Positions 47,043-54,218 are shown, numbered from the stretch's first letter. The stretch: DNA of 64,000 nucleotides from Christensenella sp. UBA2853 (GCA_002350845.1 DEFL01000046.1:1-64000), one strand, 5' to 3'. Translations and numbers: made by a program. Notes: generated from the sequence alone by a model not told the origin.

Positions 47043-47930
47043 ATGCTCAGGAGAATAACAGCTGCATTGATCGGTGCCTGCGTGCTGCTCATGTCCTGTG
47101 CCCTGGCGGAAGGTCATCTTTCTGCAGAGCCTTCTCAGGATGAGGGCAAAATTGTGCGTATCTATGAAAGCGAGACGCTGGATTTTACAGTGGAACGGTT
47201 TGAATATGATGGCGCACGGTGCTACCTCACCAGGCTGTGGATGCAGGATCCTGCGCGTCAGATTGAGAAAGGGACAAGCACCTGGCGGAAAAATCTGATG
47301 TATTCCAGCGATCAGGCCAAAAAGCTTCCGGTCAAGGCCATGGTGGTGATCAATGGAAGCGGGTTCGTATCTTCTCAGTATCCGCAGATTCCGGAGAATT
47401 ATCCGGGAAAGAATTCGGAATATTTTAATACGCCGCTCGGGTCTCTGACCGTGACCAACGGGGAAGTCTTCCGCAATCTGGAGGGTGTGCCTTTTTACGG
47501 GATCACACTGGAGGCAGACGGCCTTCATATGTATGTCGGAGCAGACAATGAGGAGGTTCTGTCTCATCAGCCGCTGCAGACTTGGTCGTTTTATGATGGC
47601 TGTGTGCTGGTCAGGGAAGACGTGAACATGGTCGACCATGAATGGCAGTTTGCCAATGAGCGCAATATCCGGACCATTATCGGAAGACTTGCAGATGACA
47701 CTGTATTTGTGCTGACCGTGACAGCTAAGACCAATGAAGGGCTGACGATGGTACAGAGTGCAGACTGGGTGATCGAGCATCTGCATCCGCTGTGGGCGTT
47801 TAATCTCGACGGCGGTCCGTCATCCGCCCTCCTGGTCCGTCCGAACAGGACCGGCGCGCTGAAAACAGTCTATGGGAATATTGTCAAAACCGTGGATATT
47901 ATGGGATTTTGCGAACTGACCGGGGAGTGA
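47043..47930 (+). CDS. Exported phosphodiester glycosidase (NAGPA family)
   Basis: A 295-residue protein of the phosphodiester glycosidase (NAGPA, DUF2233) family, related to the lysosomal enzyme that uncovers mannose-6-phosphate. Residues 1-23 form a signal peptide (ITAALIGACVLLMSCALAEG); the LMSC stretch is close to, but not a normal, lipobox. The family signature is WAFNLDGGPSSALLV near the C-terminus, with VVINGSGFV and RTIIGRLADD. AAGGAGG precedes the ATG. A paralogue lies at 53161-54048. The enzyme probably acts on a wall or exopolysaccharide phosphodiester; not proven. Confidence 0.88.
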   Translation: MLRRITAALIGACVLLMSCALAEGHLSAEPSQDEGKIVRIYESETLDFTVERFEYDGARCYLTRLWMQDPARQIEKGTSTWRKNLMYSSDQAKKLPVKAMVVINGSGFVSSQYPQIPENYPGKNSEYFNTPLGSLTVTNGEVFRNLEGVPFYGITLEADGLHMYVGADNEEVLSHQPLQTWSFYDGCVLVREDVNMVDHEWQFANERNIRTIIGRLADDTVFVLTVTAKTNEGLTMVQSADWVIEHLHPLWAFNLDGGPSSALLVRPNRTGALKTVYGNIVKTVDIMGFCELTGE

Positions 47931-47935
47931 TCAAC

Positions 47936-48829
47936 ATGCGCATGCGGCTGAAACGCAAGCATGAGATGGATATAAAGAAAACAACATGGATTTCCATCAC
48001 AGCCAATGTCCTTCAGATTGTGCTGATGCTGCTGATTCTGGCAGAACTGCTGATCGAAGGCAAGGCCTCTGTGATGATCCGCACAGCGGCCATCGTGACG
48101 TTCGTGGTGATTGCAGCGGGTGCAGCAGTGGACATCAGTGACGCACTTGCCCAGCGCAGGCTGCTCCAGCAGATGGATGATATGGATGCAACAATTGATG
48201 ACCTGGAGACGCTGAATAATAAGATCCGGGCACAGCGGCATGACTTTCTCAACCATCTGCAGGTAGTGTACGGACTGATGGAAATGGAGGAGTATCAGGA
48301 AGCCGGCGCATATATTGAGAAAGTGTATGGCGACATTACGGCGTTGAGCCGCACGCTGAAGACAGCCAATCCGTCGATCAATGCACTGCTCCAGGTCAAG
48401 ATGGGCGCATGCGAACAGGCCGGAATTCAGATGCAGCTGAACATTCGCAGCCGGTGGGAAAACCTGCCGATGCCAGGATGGGAAATGTGCAAAGTACTCG
48501 GCAATCTGATTGACAATGCAATGGACGCCCTCCAGGAAGTGGACCAGCGCTGCCTGACGATTACACTGACGGAAAACCTGCATCATTTCTGCTTTACGGT
48601 TGCCAATAATGGTCCCATGATTCCGGTTCAGAGCCAGAAGGCCATCTTTGATGCCGGCGTTACAGGCAAGGGAAGCGGTCACGGTATGGGGCTGTACATT
48701 GTGCAGGAAACCATGAAGAAATACGGCGGCGACATTTCCCTGTCCAGCACCCCGGAAGAGACCTCTTTTTCAGGATATGTCCCCAGGGAAATCCGCAATC
48801 CGGAGGAAAACACGCGTGACGATCAGTGA
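47936..48829 (+). CDS. Spo0B-like sensor histidine kinase
   Basis: A ~297-residue histidine kinase. Two membrane helices (ITANVLQIVLMLLILAELL and MIRTAAIVTFVVIAAGAAV) are separated by a tiny loop, so the sensing part is minimal. A coiled coil leads to the Spo0B/DpiB-type phosphoacceptor segment AQRHDFLNHLQVVYGLMEM, with the probable phospho-His in RHDF. The ATPase domain has LGNLIDNAMDAL (N-box), SGHGMGLYIVQ (G-box). No response regulator is adjacent. ATG at 47936 has GGGGAG upstream. It overlaps the next gene by 14 nt. Confidence 0.88.
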   Translation: MRMRLKRKHEMDIKKTTWISITANVLQIVLMLLILAELLIEGKASVMIRTAAIVTFVVIAAGAAVDISDALAQRRLLQQMDDMDATIDDLETLNNKIRAQRHDFLNHLQVVYGLMEMEEYQEAGAYIEKVYGDITALSRTLKTANPSINALLQVKMGACEQAGIQMQLNIRSRWENLPMPGWEMCKVLGNLIDNAMDALQEVDQRCLTITLTENLHHFCFTVANNGPMIPVQSQKAIFDAGVTGKGSGHGMGLYIVQETMKKYGGDISLSSTPEETSFSGYVPREIRNPEENTRDDQ

Positions 48830-49685
48830 GTGCAACCGGATCCTGCTGGAACGGCTTTCCTGTGCTTTACAGATGGGCCCTCTCTGCACAGAAGAGACCC
48901 TTCTTGAACTCACTGACCTCGGCATCAGTCGGGAGGAAGCCATGGCGGCCGTTCTCCTGTCTGCCATGGGACTCGATGAGGAGACAGAACCGGGAAAAGA
49001 AATCTACAGAGGATATCTCCCGCAGATGCTTGCGGAATGTGCTCCGGAAGACGTGGAGGAAGACGCGTATGTCAGGGCTGTCGGAAGTCTTTCTTTCTGC
49101 CAGGGACGGCATGCTCTGACCATGGATTTGCTTGAACCAATGCAGCTCTTTGTCAGGAATGATTTTGAGATGGACCGGGCAGGCCGTGTGCTCCCTCAGA
49201 TTGGCTTTTTTTCCAGAGAAGTCCGCTTTCCGGTTCTGCTTGAGAATGGATTGAGCTGGATGTCCTGCGAGCCCAATGAGATTGCGACGCTTCGCCCGCT
49301 TGCGCAGCAGGCGTATGGAAACGTCGTCATGATGGGGCTGGGACTGGGGTATTATGCGTATCACGCGCTGCTGAATCCTGAAGTGCGTTCGGTCACGGTC
49401 GTGGAACGGGATGCGGAAACGATCGCCCTGTTTCAAAAGGCGCTCCTTCCGTGCTTCCCCCGGCACGAAGCACTGACCATCATCCAGGACGATGCGTTTT
49501 CATTTGCACGCAGTGAGCTGAAAAAACGGAAAGCAGATACAGTGCTTGTGGATCTCTGGAAAAGTGCCGGGGATGGACTGGAACTGTATACAGAGATGAA
49601 GAAGATAGAGCCTGAGGGAGCGAATTGGCAGTACTGGATCGAAAAAACCATGCAGTACTATCTGAAAGAGAGAGAAAGATGGTAA
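48816..49685 (+). CDS. SAM-dependent methyltransferase-like protein
   Basis: A ~289-residue protein. The C-terminal half carries a Rossmann-type methyltransferase fold resembling spermidine synthase-like enzymes: NVVMMGLGLGYYAYHALL (motif I), VRSVTVVERDAETIALF (acidic loop), IIQDDAFSFA, DTVLVDLWK. The N-terminal ~120 residues are helical (ITISECNR..., ELTDLGISREEAMAAVLLSA) and unassigned. The GTG at 48816 has GGAGG upstream and overlaps the kinase gene by 14 nt. The GNAT gene overlaps its stop by 7 nt. Methyl acceptor is unknown. Confidence 0.78.
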   Translation: MTISECNRILLERLSCALQMGPLCTEETLLELTDLGISREEAMAAVLLSAMGLDEETEPGKEIYRGYLPQMLAECAPEDVEEDAYVRAVGSLSFCQGRHALTMDLLEPMQLFVRNDFEMDRAGRVLPQIGFFSREVRFPVLLENGLSWMSCEPNEIATLRPLAQQAYGNVVMMGLGLGYYAYHALLNPEVRSVTVVERDAETIALFQKALLPCFPRHEALTIIQDDAFSFARSELKKRKADTVLVDLWKSAGDGLELYTEMKKIEPEGANWQYWIEKTMQYYLKERERW

Positions 49686-50155
49686 GACATGCCCAGACAG
49701 GAGACCTTGAGCAGCTGCTGACGATGTATCGTGAGCTGCGCGTGTCGGGAATGCCGGGGATCACATGGTCGGAGGCATACCCGAGTGATGACGATATACG
49801 AAATGATCTGACGCAGCATGCACTGTATGTGCTGGAATGGCAGGGGGAAGTCGTTGCATCGCTTGCGACAGAAATGGATGAAGTCAAAGACCTCGTCCCG
49901 TGTGATCCGCAGGCCGTTTCCTGTGAGATTTCCAGGGTCGCTGTGCGGCGTTCACTGCAGGGGAGAGGATTGTGCGGGATGCTGATGTCGGAGACACTGG
50001 ATCTCCTCAGGGAAGAGGGATATCAGGTGATTCGCCTTCTGGTCAGCGGACAGAATCTGCCTGCCTATCGTGCCTATCTCCGGGCGGGATTTGAAATCCT
50101 CGGAGAAGCAGACAAGTATGATGTTCACTGGACCTGCTGTGAAAAATGGCTTTGA
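49679..50155 (+). CDS. GNAT-family N-acetyltransferase
   Basis: A 158-residue GNAT enzyme. Marks are VRHAQTGDLEQLLTMYRELR, the CEISRVAVRRSLQGRGLCGM strand with the acetyl-CoA loop LQGRGLC, and LLVSGQNLPAYRAYLRAGFE. It starts inside the last codons of the methyltransferase-like gene (ATGGTAA overlap), so it is translationally coupled. A terminator follows at 50163-50190, ending the + strand run that began at murB. The substrate is unknown. Confidence 0.9.
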   Translation: MVRHAQTGDLEQLLTMYRELRVSGMPGITWSEAYPSDDDIRNDLTQHALYVLEWQGEVVASLATEMDEVKDLVPCDPQAVSCEISRVAVRRSLQGRGLCGMLMSETLDLLREEGYQVIRLLVSGQNLPAYRAYLRAGFEILGEADKYDVHWTCCEKWL

Positions 50156-50162
50156 TCGGAAC

Positions 50163-50190
50163 AGCACCGGCTGACACCGGTGCTTTCTTT
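50163..50190 (+). terminator. Rho-independent terminator after the GNAT gene
   Basis: AGCACCGG (50163-50170) pairs with CCGGTGCT (50177-50184), followed by TTTCTTT. It is followed directly by the inverted-repeat element. Confidence 0.75.
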
Positions 50191-50191
50191 G

Positions 50192-50475
50192 TTATCCGAA
50201 CCTTTGAAAAATCCGAACCTTTTCATTTGGAGTACAGTAGTACTATCTATTTCTCCAGAAAAAGGTTCGGATTAATTATTATTGTCTGGCAACCAAAGAC
50301 TTCAGACTGCCGTTATTGTTTTTCCATTTGCTTCATTAGCCATATTTGATGATCCTCCTTCGTTTTTGAACGAAGCATAACACACCCCAAATAAAATCCG
50401 AACCTTTCAAGATACAATTCTTCCTGCATAGGGGGATGTTCGTTTAAGGTTCGAATTTTTCAAAGGTTCGGATAA
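50192..50475. mobile_element. 284-bp MITE-like element with 30-bp terminal inverted repeats
   Basis: The ends 50192-50221 and 50446-50475 are inverted repeats matching at 29 of 30 positions. Each end contains two copies of the 10-mer ATCCGAACCT (50194-50203 and 50211-50220 at the left; 50464-50473 and one-mismatch 50447-50456, both reversed, at the right). Two more copies lie inside, reversed at 50263-50272 and forward at 50396-50405. The interior is AT-rich. No transposase gene is present. On the minus strand a short ORF with a strong Shine-Dalgarno site lies inside (separate entry). No clear target-site duplication is seen. A non-autonomous insertion element, or the remnant of a transposon with doubled end sites, is my interpretation. 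Confidence 0.6.
50302..50343 (-). pseudogene. Short ORF (13 codons) with strong ribosome binding site inside the inverted-repeat element
   Basis: On the minus strand AAGGAGG (50360-50354) lies 10 nt before ATG at 50343, giving MANEANGKTITAV and a TGA at 50304-50302. A TATGCT -10-like sequence lies at 50379-50374. A CTTCGTT/AACGAAG hairpin (50358-50375) overlaps the Shine-Dalgarno region. A perfect translation start leading to only 13 codons suggests either a leader peptide or the surviving 5' end of a deleted transposase gene. Confidence 0.35.
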
Positions 50476-50480
50476 AAGGA

Positions 50481-50507
50481 AAAATCGGAAGGTTCCGATT
50501 TTCTTTG
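50481..50507 (+). terminator. Hairpin with T-rich tail beside the MITE
   Basis: AAAATCGG (50481-50488) pairs with CCGATTTT (50495-50502), loop AAGGTT, then TTCTTTG. It could be a second, weak terminator. Confidence 0.35.
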
Positions 50508-50568
50508 TGCACAAAAAGAACAGGAAAACTGAACGATCGGGAATTACACGAAATGTCCACATGGCAGA

Positions 50569-50775
50569 TGTGTATAGAATGTGTGTATAGACTGTGGATA
50601 AAAGATTATCCACAAAAACAGACCAGAGTCGTGATAAAAATGTGGAAATATCGTCAATAAACGCAGACATGTGTCCACAATTGGAAACCGGTCGGCAGTG
50701 CGTTATCCACATGTTTATAAACAACCTGTGGATAATACAGGAACACTGAAGGTGCGTTTCCACAGATTATACACA
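50569..50775. other. Cluster of DnaA boxes (origin-like or DnaA-titration region)
   Basis: Four perfect TTATCCACA boxes occur: 50593-50601 (reverse), 50606-50614 (forward), 50703-50711 (forward) and 50727-50735 (reverse). A fifth, TTATACACA, is at 50767-50775 (forward). Two TGTGTATAG copies (50569-50577, 50582-50590) are one base from the variant box in reverse. An AT-rich stretch (about 50796-50815) follows. This density is typical of oriC or of intergenic DnaA-box clusters such as those in Bacillus. No dnaA, dnaN, rpmH or rnpA is nearby, and the + strand genes left of it run toward it, which argues against the main oriC. Confidence 0.7.
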
Positions 50776-50847
50776 GCAAAACACGAACAAAACGGTTTAA
50801 AAAATAAGAAAAGTTCGAGAAATGACGGGTAATATCGAAAATGCAGT

Positions 50848-50888
50848 TTGACATTGGATGGGAAATCGGGTATATTTCGAACATGTTC
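50848..50888 (+). promoter_or_regulatory. Consensus promoter of tetR gene with palindromic operator candidate
   Basis: TTGACA (50848-50853) and TATATT (50871-50876) are 17 bp apart. The perfect palindrome GAACATGTTC (50879-50888) covers the predicted start site, ~18 nt before the start codon. A TetR-type protein autoregulating from this site would fit. Confidence 0.65.
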
Positions 50889-50905
50889 ACAAAGAGGTGA
50901 AAAAA

Positions 50906-51484
50906 ATGCCAAAAATCATTCCCGAGATCAGGGAGCAGTTTATTGCCGCGGCGCGGCAGCGCATTCTGTACAGTCAGCAGCACGATCTGACGATCAGAGA
51001 AATTTCGGAAGACTGCAGGACGGGACTGGGCACTGTTTATAATTATTTCCCGTCCAAGGATGCACTGATAGCCGAGGTGCTTTTCGAAGACTGGCAGACA
51101 TTGTGGGAAGAAGTGCAGAAAAAGCTGGAGGATTCGGAAAGCCCGATGCAGGATATCGAGCTGATTTATGATGCACTGTGCACCTTTATGCGCAAGTATT
51201 ATCCGACAATGGAGATCTACACATCCGTTGCAAAGAGCGTGGGGGATGTCCGGAGCTACCATCCTGCCATGATTGAGCAGATTTCAGGCGTGATCAGCCA
51301 TACACTCAGGCGTTACGCACTGTCTGTGGAGCCTTACACCGATATTGTCCTTGCTGAAATCCTTCTGGGCATCGCGATTCATAAGAGTGAACAGTTTGAG
51401 CAGATCTGTCCGATCATCTGCAGGATTCTTGGGGTGGAGCGTTCCAGTGCCGGCGATGGGCGAACGCAGGGAAAAGCGCATTGA
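50906..51484 (+). CDS. TetR-family transcriptional regulator
   Basis: A ~192-residue TetR-family regulator. The N-terminal helix-turn-helix is EIREQFIAAARQRILYSQQ, LTIREISEDCRTGLGTVYNY, FPSKDALIAEV; the GTVYNYFPSKDAL segment is the classic signature. The helical C-terminus (about residues 60-185) binds a ligand that cannot be predicted. ATG at 50906 has AGAGGTGA upstream. It has its own consensus promoter and a palindrome at the start site. No efflux or enzyme gene adjoins it on either side, so only autoregulation or distant targets can be suggested. Confidence 0.92.
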   Translation: MPKIIPEIREQFIAAARQRILYSQQHDLTIREISEDCRTGLGTVYNYFPSKDALIAEVLFEDWQTLWEEVQKKLEDSESPMQDIELIYDALCTFMRKYYPTMEIYTSVAKSVGDVRSYHPAMIEQISGVISHTLRRYALSVEPYTDIVLAEILLGIAIHKSEQFEQICPIICRILGVERSSAGDGRTQGKAH

Positions 51485-51501
51485 CCATGGCACGGGCTTC
51501 A

Positions 51502-51545
51502 GCCATAAAAAAACAGCAGCATGCACGCTGCTGTTTTTTTATGGC
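51502..51545. terminator. Bidirectional terminator between tetR and DUF1292
   Basis: A perfect 19-bp inverted repeat, 51502-51520 with 51527-51545, core ACAGCAGC/GCTGCTGT and loop ATGCAC. Seven-base A- and T-tracts lie inside the arms, so it can end both the + strand tetR and the minus-strand DUF1292 transcripts. Confidence 0.85.
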
Positions 51546-51587
51546 CGCCTCCGATTGACAGGAGGAACGGATGGCAGACCGGCTGTT

Positions 51588-51911
51588 TTACTCCTCGTCG
51601 GCATCCTCATCTTCAGAGAGGCGCTGATGGGCAACCGCGATCAGGCGGTTTTCCAGCTCTTCGTCTTCAATTGGAACAAACTCGTCGAGTTCGTCACCGT
51701 TTTCATCTGTGACGGTGTTGACCTGCATGATAAAGCAGTCAACATCTTCGTCGTAGTTTGCCTGTTCGTCTTCCTCGTCATAATCTGCAATGATTGCATA
51801 TTCCTGACCATTGTAGAAGAAATAATCGATGATTTCCATCTGATAGACGTTGCCGTCTTCGTCCGTGATCTCAATCAGATCCGGCTCCTGGTTGTTTTCG
51901 TCTTCGTACAT
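51588..51911 (-). CDS. DUF1292 acidic protein (YrzB-like)
   Basis: A ~107-residue, strongly acidic protein of the DUF1292 family, known in Firmicutes near yrzL/yrrK-type genes but without assigned function. Marks are DLIEITDEDGNVYQMEIIDY, FFYNGQEYAIIADY and the acidic C-terminus. The start at 51911 is chosen because AGGAGGT lies 8 nt upstream; the open frame begins at 51929 where that AGGAGG would be inside the gene. It follows the DUF896 gene by 96 nt. Nothing suggests an enzyme. Confidence 0.9.
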   Translation of the reverse strand: MYEDENNQEPDLIEITDEDGNVYQMEIIDYFFYNGQEYAIIADYDEEDEQANYDEDVDCFIMQVNTVTDENGDELDEFVPIEDEELENRLIAVAHQRLSEDEDADEE

Positions 51912-52007
51912 AAACTGTACCTCCTGCATCTATCCGTTGGTTTGTGGATGGGGTCACAAGCGCATTATACAGCAAGGAATGCGCATTGACAATCTGAATC
52001 AGAAAGA

Positions 52008-52223
52008 TTAATGGGTGGGATTCTGCTTCTTTTGCAGGGGCTCGAGCGTACCATCCAGCCGCTGCAGTTTGACGCCCTGCAGCATGGATTCCATGCCCTG
52101 GCGGAATTCGCGCAGGTACTGCTGGCGAAGGTCAGCCTGTTCGGCTGCCTCTTCCGGGGTCAGGCCTTCACTGCGCTGTTTTTTTGCGAGTGCGTTGATG
52201 CGTTCAATTTTTGCGTGTTCCAT
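52008..52223 (-). CDS. DUF896 small protein (YnzC-like)
   Basis: A ~71-residue basic helical protein of the DUF896 (YnzC/YneB) family. Marks are IERINALAKKQRSEGLTPEE, AEQADLRQQYLREFRQGME and the C-terminal LDG. In Bacillus, members lie near lexA/SOS genes. The family forms a helical hairpin; its role is unclear. The ATG at 52223 has GGGAGG upstream and overlaps the 3' end of the Lgt-like gene by 20 nt, so translation is coupled. It is the last gene of the minus operon. Confidence 0.92.
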   Translation of the reverse strand: MEHAKIERINALAKKQRSEGLTPEEAAEQADLRQQYLREFRQGMESMLQGVKLQRLDGTLEPLQKKQNPTH

Positions 52224-53151
52224 GACTGGTTTCCTCCCGGAACGTAAGATGATAAAGATGAAGGGTCTGAAACAGGATCCATGCAAGACAGACGGACATG
52301 AGACCGTAGGCCAGAGGACGATTCCCCCAGCGGTCCACGCCGAATTCAGCCAGAATGCTCAGGCCGATACAGAGCAGTGTTGTGGAAAAGGCAATGATGA
52401 GATCCCGCTGATGCAGCCGTGCCCGCCGGGCCCAGATCACCATGCTGATGATCACCAGAATGATGGCCAGCACCTGCTGGATGCGGACAAAGTGGACAAC
52501 CATATGTCCATCATCCTTCAGGGATTCCAGGAGAACCTGAGAGATGCCATACAGGGTCATTTCCATCAGGAGAAGATCTCCTTCGTGCGGCAGGTGATGA
52601 TGGCCGCGCAGAAGCGTAAGGAGAATCAGTGTGATCAGCAGTGCACAGAAGGCTTCATAGAGGAAAATGGGATGCAGAAAACCATCAAATCCTTCCGGGG
52701 CAAAAGGCGGTATGAAACTGCCTGAGATCGGCCGCCCTTCGCCCAGTCCGGTCCCGATTTCCGCGAAACGTGCGGCAATGACGGCAACAGGAAACCCGAT
52801 GCCGACACCGTCAAGAAAGACACGGGGGGACATCCGCGTGATTCTGCCCGTCAGCCAGGCACTGAAGCAGGCCCCGAAGAAAGCACCCATCATGGAATAG
52901 CCGCCGTCCCAGAAATGAAGAGCCAGAGCGGGATTGGACAGGGTGGTCAGGTAGTAGGTACAGTTTGCAAGAACAAATACCAACCTGGAAAAAAACCAGA
53001 CGCAGGGGATGGTCACAACGCCAAAAATCAGCAACACATCCGTGGAGCATTTGCGGGCGTGAAGAACATACGCGCAGGCACAGATGATGCCCAGAAGAAG
53101 GGCAAGCGCGGCGTAGATGCCGTATGAAGTAAAAGAGAAAATCTGGTCCAT
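52204..53151 (-). CDS. Divergent Lgt-like (prolipoprotein diacylglyceryl transferase family) membrane protein
   Basis: A 315-residue protein with about 7-8 membrane helices, resembling Lgt, which attaches diacylglycerol to prolipoproteins. Family-like segments are WDGGYSMMGAFFGACFSAWL, VFLDGVGIGFPVAVIAARFA and HPIFLYEAFCALLITLILL; the HPxxLYE motif is typical of Lgt. The usual R-x-G-N-F-x-N-G-E loop is altered to ARFAEIGTGLGEGRP: the Asn residues are missing, only Arg and Gly-Glu remain. It is preceded by the phosphodiester glycosidase gene (9 nt). A different acyl or isoprenyl transferase role is possible. Confidence 0.8.
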   Translation of the reverse strand: MDQIFSFTSYGIYAALALLLGIICACAYVLHARKCSTDVLLIFGVVTIPCVWFFSRLVFVLANCTYYLTTLSNPALALHFWDGGYSMMGAFFGACFSAWLTGRITRMSPRVFLDGVGIGFPVAVIAARFAEIGTGLGEGRPISGSFIPPFAPEGFDGFLHPIFLYEAFCALLITLILLTLLRGHHHLPHEGDLLLMEMTLYGISQVLLESLKDDGHMVVHFVRIQQVLAIILVIISMVIWARRARLHQRDLIIAFSTTLLCIGLSILAEFGVDRWGNRPLAYGLMSVCLAWILFQTLHLYHLTFREETSHGTRKN

Positions 53152-53160
53152 GGGAACCTC

Positions 53161-54048
53161 TTATTCTGTCTTGTCATCAAGACCGAAATCAATGGCCGTG
53201 GCAAAATAAATGATATCGGTCACGGAACGCTCGGCTTCGTAGGATTTTGCGGAATAGTTTTCGCGGTTGAACACCATCAGCGCGCTGTTTCCGCCATCCA
53301 GGTTGTATGCCTGCTGGCAGCCCTGGTCATACATGAACTGTGCCAGGGTTTTCACATTGCAGCCCTTGGAACCATCCGCTCCGCGGCCGTCCACCACGAC
53401 CAGAAGGTATTCGAGCGGGCCGATCTGACCGATGGCGCAGCGCGGCTCTATGCCGCGGATATTGTAATTGTATTTTTTGGGCATCTCCTGGAGCACGCCG
53501 TCCACGACCAGCGCAGGACCAAAGTTGAACACATTGACAATGCCCAGATCACCTTCCACGAGCGTCTTGAGTTCGTCTTTGTCGGATTTGATGATGATAT
53601 GGAAATCGGCGTTTTTGTCAATGACGAGCATATCGCGTGATTTCAGCGGCTTTTTTCTGTAGACTTCGCCCATGCGCACTACATAGCCGCCTTCTTCGTT
53701 GCCGTAATAATCGCCGCCGATGGCAACGACAGCGTTGTTGGCCCGGGCCATGGTGGAAATCCGGTTGGTCTTTTTCTTGCCGAAGGGAGCGGCCAGTGCT
53801 GTGCGCAGCTGCGTGGGATCGGCGATCTTCACGCGGGCGACGTTAAACTGTGCCTTGCCGACCATCACTCGTTCCATATGGACTTCAATGCTGTCATCTT
53901 TGTAAGCGTCCTCGGTGAAAAGGGAGGGGTCCGGCACATGGCCTGCAGAAAAATCGACAGGGAGCGGATTCACACCCTCTGCGCAGGCAGTGCCTGCAAG
54001 GATGACAAGGAGAACAACGGACAGAAGCCGGAAAACAACATTTCGCAT
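53161..54048 (-). CDS. Exported phosphodiester glycosidase (NAGPA family), second copy
   Basis: A ~295-residue paralogue of the protein at 47043. Residues 1-25 are a signal peptide (LLSVVLLVILAGTACA) with ACA-E cleavage. Family marks are AVVAIGGDYYGNEEGGYVVR, NVFNFGPALVVDG, RGIEPRCAIGQIGP, LLVVVDGRG and AYNLDGGNSALMVF. GGAGG lies 9 nt before the ATG. It sits between the 48-codon small gene and the Lgt-like gene in a cell-envelope operon, suggesting a glycan phosphodiester substrate. Activity is by homology only. Confidence 0.9.
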   Translation of the reverse strand: MRNVVFRLLSVVLLVILAGTACAEGVNPLPVDFSAGHVPDPSLFTEDAYKDDSIEVHMERVMVGKAQFNVARVKIADPTQLRTALAAPFGKKKTNRISTMARANNAVVAIGGDYYGNEEGGYVVRMGEVYRKKPLKSRDMLVIDKNADFHIIIKSDKDELKTLVEGDLGIVNVFNFGPALVVDGVLQEMPKKYNYNIRGIEPRCAIGQIGPLEYLLVVVDGRGADGSKGCNVKTLAQFMYDQGCQQAYNLDGGNSALMVFNRENYSAKSYEAERSVTDIIYFATAIDFGLDDKTE

Positions 54049-54071
54049 GATACAGATCCTCCGTATGTCAA

Positions 54072-54218
54072 TCAAAGAAAATCATATTCTTCATCGATGC
54101 CTTCATCGAGATACTGTTCCTGGGCTTCCTCGGTGATGGTGCCGCTGGGAACAGCCCGGGCAAAGCCGATCAGGCAAATGACGAGAAGAAACAGCAGAAG
54201 CAGATTTTTCGCTGTCAT
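54072..54218 (-). CDS. 48-residue membrane/exported small protein
   Basis: A small gene of 48 codons. It encodes one hydrophobic segment (NLLLLFLLVICLIGFARAVP) then an acidic tail rich in Glu and Tyr (TITEEAQEQYLDEGIDEEYD). It could be a single-pass membrane peptide or a cleaved exported peptide (ARA-V). I know no family for it. AAAGGAG lies 8 nt before the ATG, which overlaps the GT2 stop codon as ATGA, and the next gene starts 23 nt after its stop. Overlap, site and coding-like composition support it as real. Confidence 0.7.
   Translation of the reverse strand: MTAKNLLLLFLLVICLIGFARAVPSGTITEEAQEQYLDEGIDEEYDFL

Noticed and set aside
50446..50475. GGTTCGAAT resembling a tRNA T-arm
   Set aside because: It belongs to the inverted-repeat end of the MITE-like element; no acceptor or anticodon stem fits around it.
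50569..50775. Calling the DnaA-box cluster the chromosomal oriC
   Set aside because: No dnaA/dnaN/rpmH neighbours and gene orientation on the left is opposite to that expected; kept only as an origin-like or titration cluster.
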